From assembly GCA_030635415.1 (NCBI GenBank), contig DAOVYW010000128.1:1-7005 (forward strand): 7,005 nucleotides of DNA, read 5' to 3'. This document shows, one piece after another, positions 6,984-7,005 of this stretch; position 1 is the first letter of the stretch; the number at the start of each line of letters is the position of its first letter. The position numbers were made by a program, and so were the translations under genes. The notes beneath the pieces are model-generated. The model saw nothing but the letters and a program-made list of their open reading frames with translations. It ran no database searches and had not been told where the DNA came from. The DNA comes from Candidatus Firestoneibacteriota bacterium. GTDB lineage: Bacteria > Oederibacteriota > JAAXVQ01 > JAUVAV01.

Positions 6984-7004
6984 GTACGCCCAACCTATCC
7001 ATTA
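6984..7004 (-). other. In-frame TPR coding remnant upstream of the TTG, ended by a TAA
   Basis: In the TPR gene's frame, the six codons before the TTG give W-I-G-W-A-Y, then a TAA at 7004-7002. W-I-G-W-A-Y-L-R-E-G-G-F aligns with W-T-A-W-C-Y-F-K-E-R-K-Y (residues 143-154), the first helix of a repeat. The TAA falls where that repeat has Tyr (142). This suggests an originally longer TPR gene interrupted by a nonsense change, frameshift or sequence error. Confidence 0.55.
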
Positions 7005-7005
7005 A

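Larger units (their letters stand above)
1..7001 (-). other. Probable single operon: TPR, barrel, exbB, exbD, tonB, helicase
   Basis: Six co-directional genes have junctions of 0, 138, 2, -4 and 1 nt. Translational coupling is likely at the TPR/barrel, exbD/tonB and tonB/helicase junctions. I found no convincing promoter inside the window; the main one is presumably beyond the right edge. The only place with room for an internal promoter, processing site or attenuator is the 138-nt gap at 3897-4034. Confidence 0.7.

Noticed and set aside
7002..7004. TAA read as a sense codon (genetic-code variation) to rescue the TPR N-terminus
   Set aside because: TAA ends the TPR, barrel and exbB genes at sensible places in this same window, so reassignment is not supported.

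Overview
The window looks like accessory or conserved-hypothetical chromosome from an uncultivated diderm (Gram-negative) bacterium. It carries an outer-membrane-type beta-barrel with a signal peptide and a complete ExbB-ExbD-TonB motor, which only makes sense in a cell with an outer membrane. Base composition is moderate. Alternative starts are frequent (TTG and GTG). No gene is close enough to a well-known species for me to name the organism, and I do not assign a phylum.

Every supported gene lies on the minus strand; read the layout from right to left. (1) 7001-5811: a protein made almost entirely of TPR-like repeats with a 37-residue period. Its 5' end is cut by a stop codon at the window edge. 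(2) 5810-4035: a secreted beta-barrel resembling the C-terminal part of TonB-dependent receptors, with a TonB-box-like motif but no recognisable plug domain. (3) 4034-3897: a 138-nt gap holding a perfect 28-nt palindrome and the exbB ribosome binding site. (4) 3896-3225: exbB. (5) 3222-2785: exbD. (6) 2788-2099: a tonB-like gene. (7) 2097-1: a UvrD/PcrA-type superfamily 1A DNA helicase that runs off the left edge.

The genes are packed tightly. Junctions are 0 nt (TPR/barrel), 138 nt (barrel/exbB), 2 nt (exbB/exbD), a 4-nt overlap (exbD/tonB) and 1 nt (tonB/helicase). This indicates one transcription unit with translational coupling, possibly with a processing or attenuation point at the palindrome. 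The likely working model is an inner-membrane proton-driven motor (ExbB-ExbD) that energises TonB. TonB would then act on the barrel encoded in the same operon, with the TPR protein as a probable periplasmic or membrane-associated scaffold, by analogy to CpoB/YbgF beside Tol-Pal.

The odd elements are the plugless barrel, a TonB without the usual proline-rich spacer, the truncated TPR gene, and a DNA helicase coupled to an envelope energy-transduction operon. I saw no tRNA, rRNA, CRISPR array, insertion sequence or convincing plus-strand gene.
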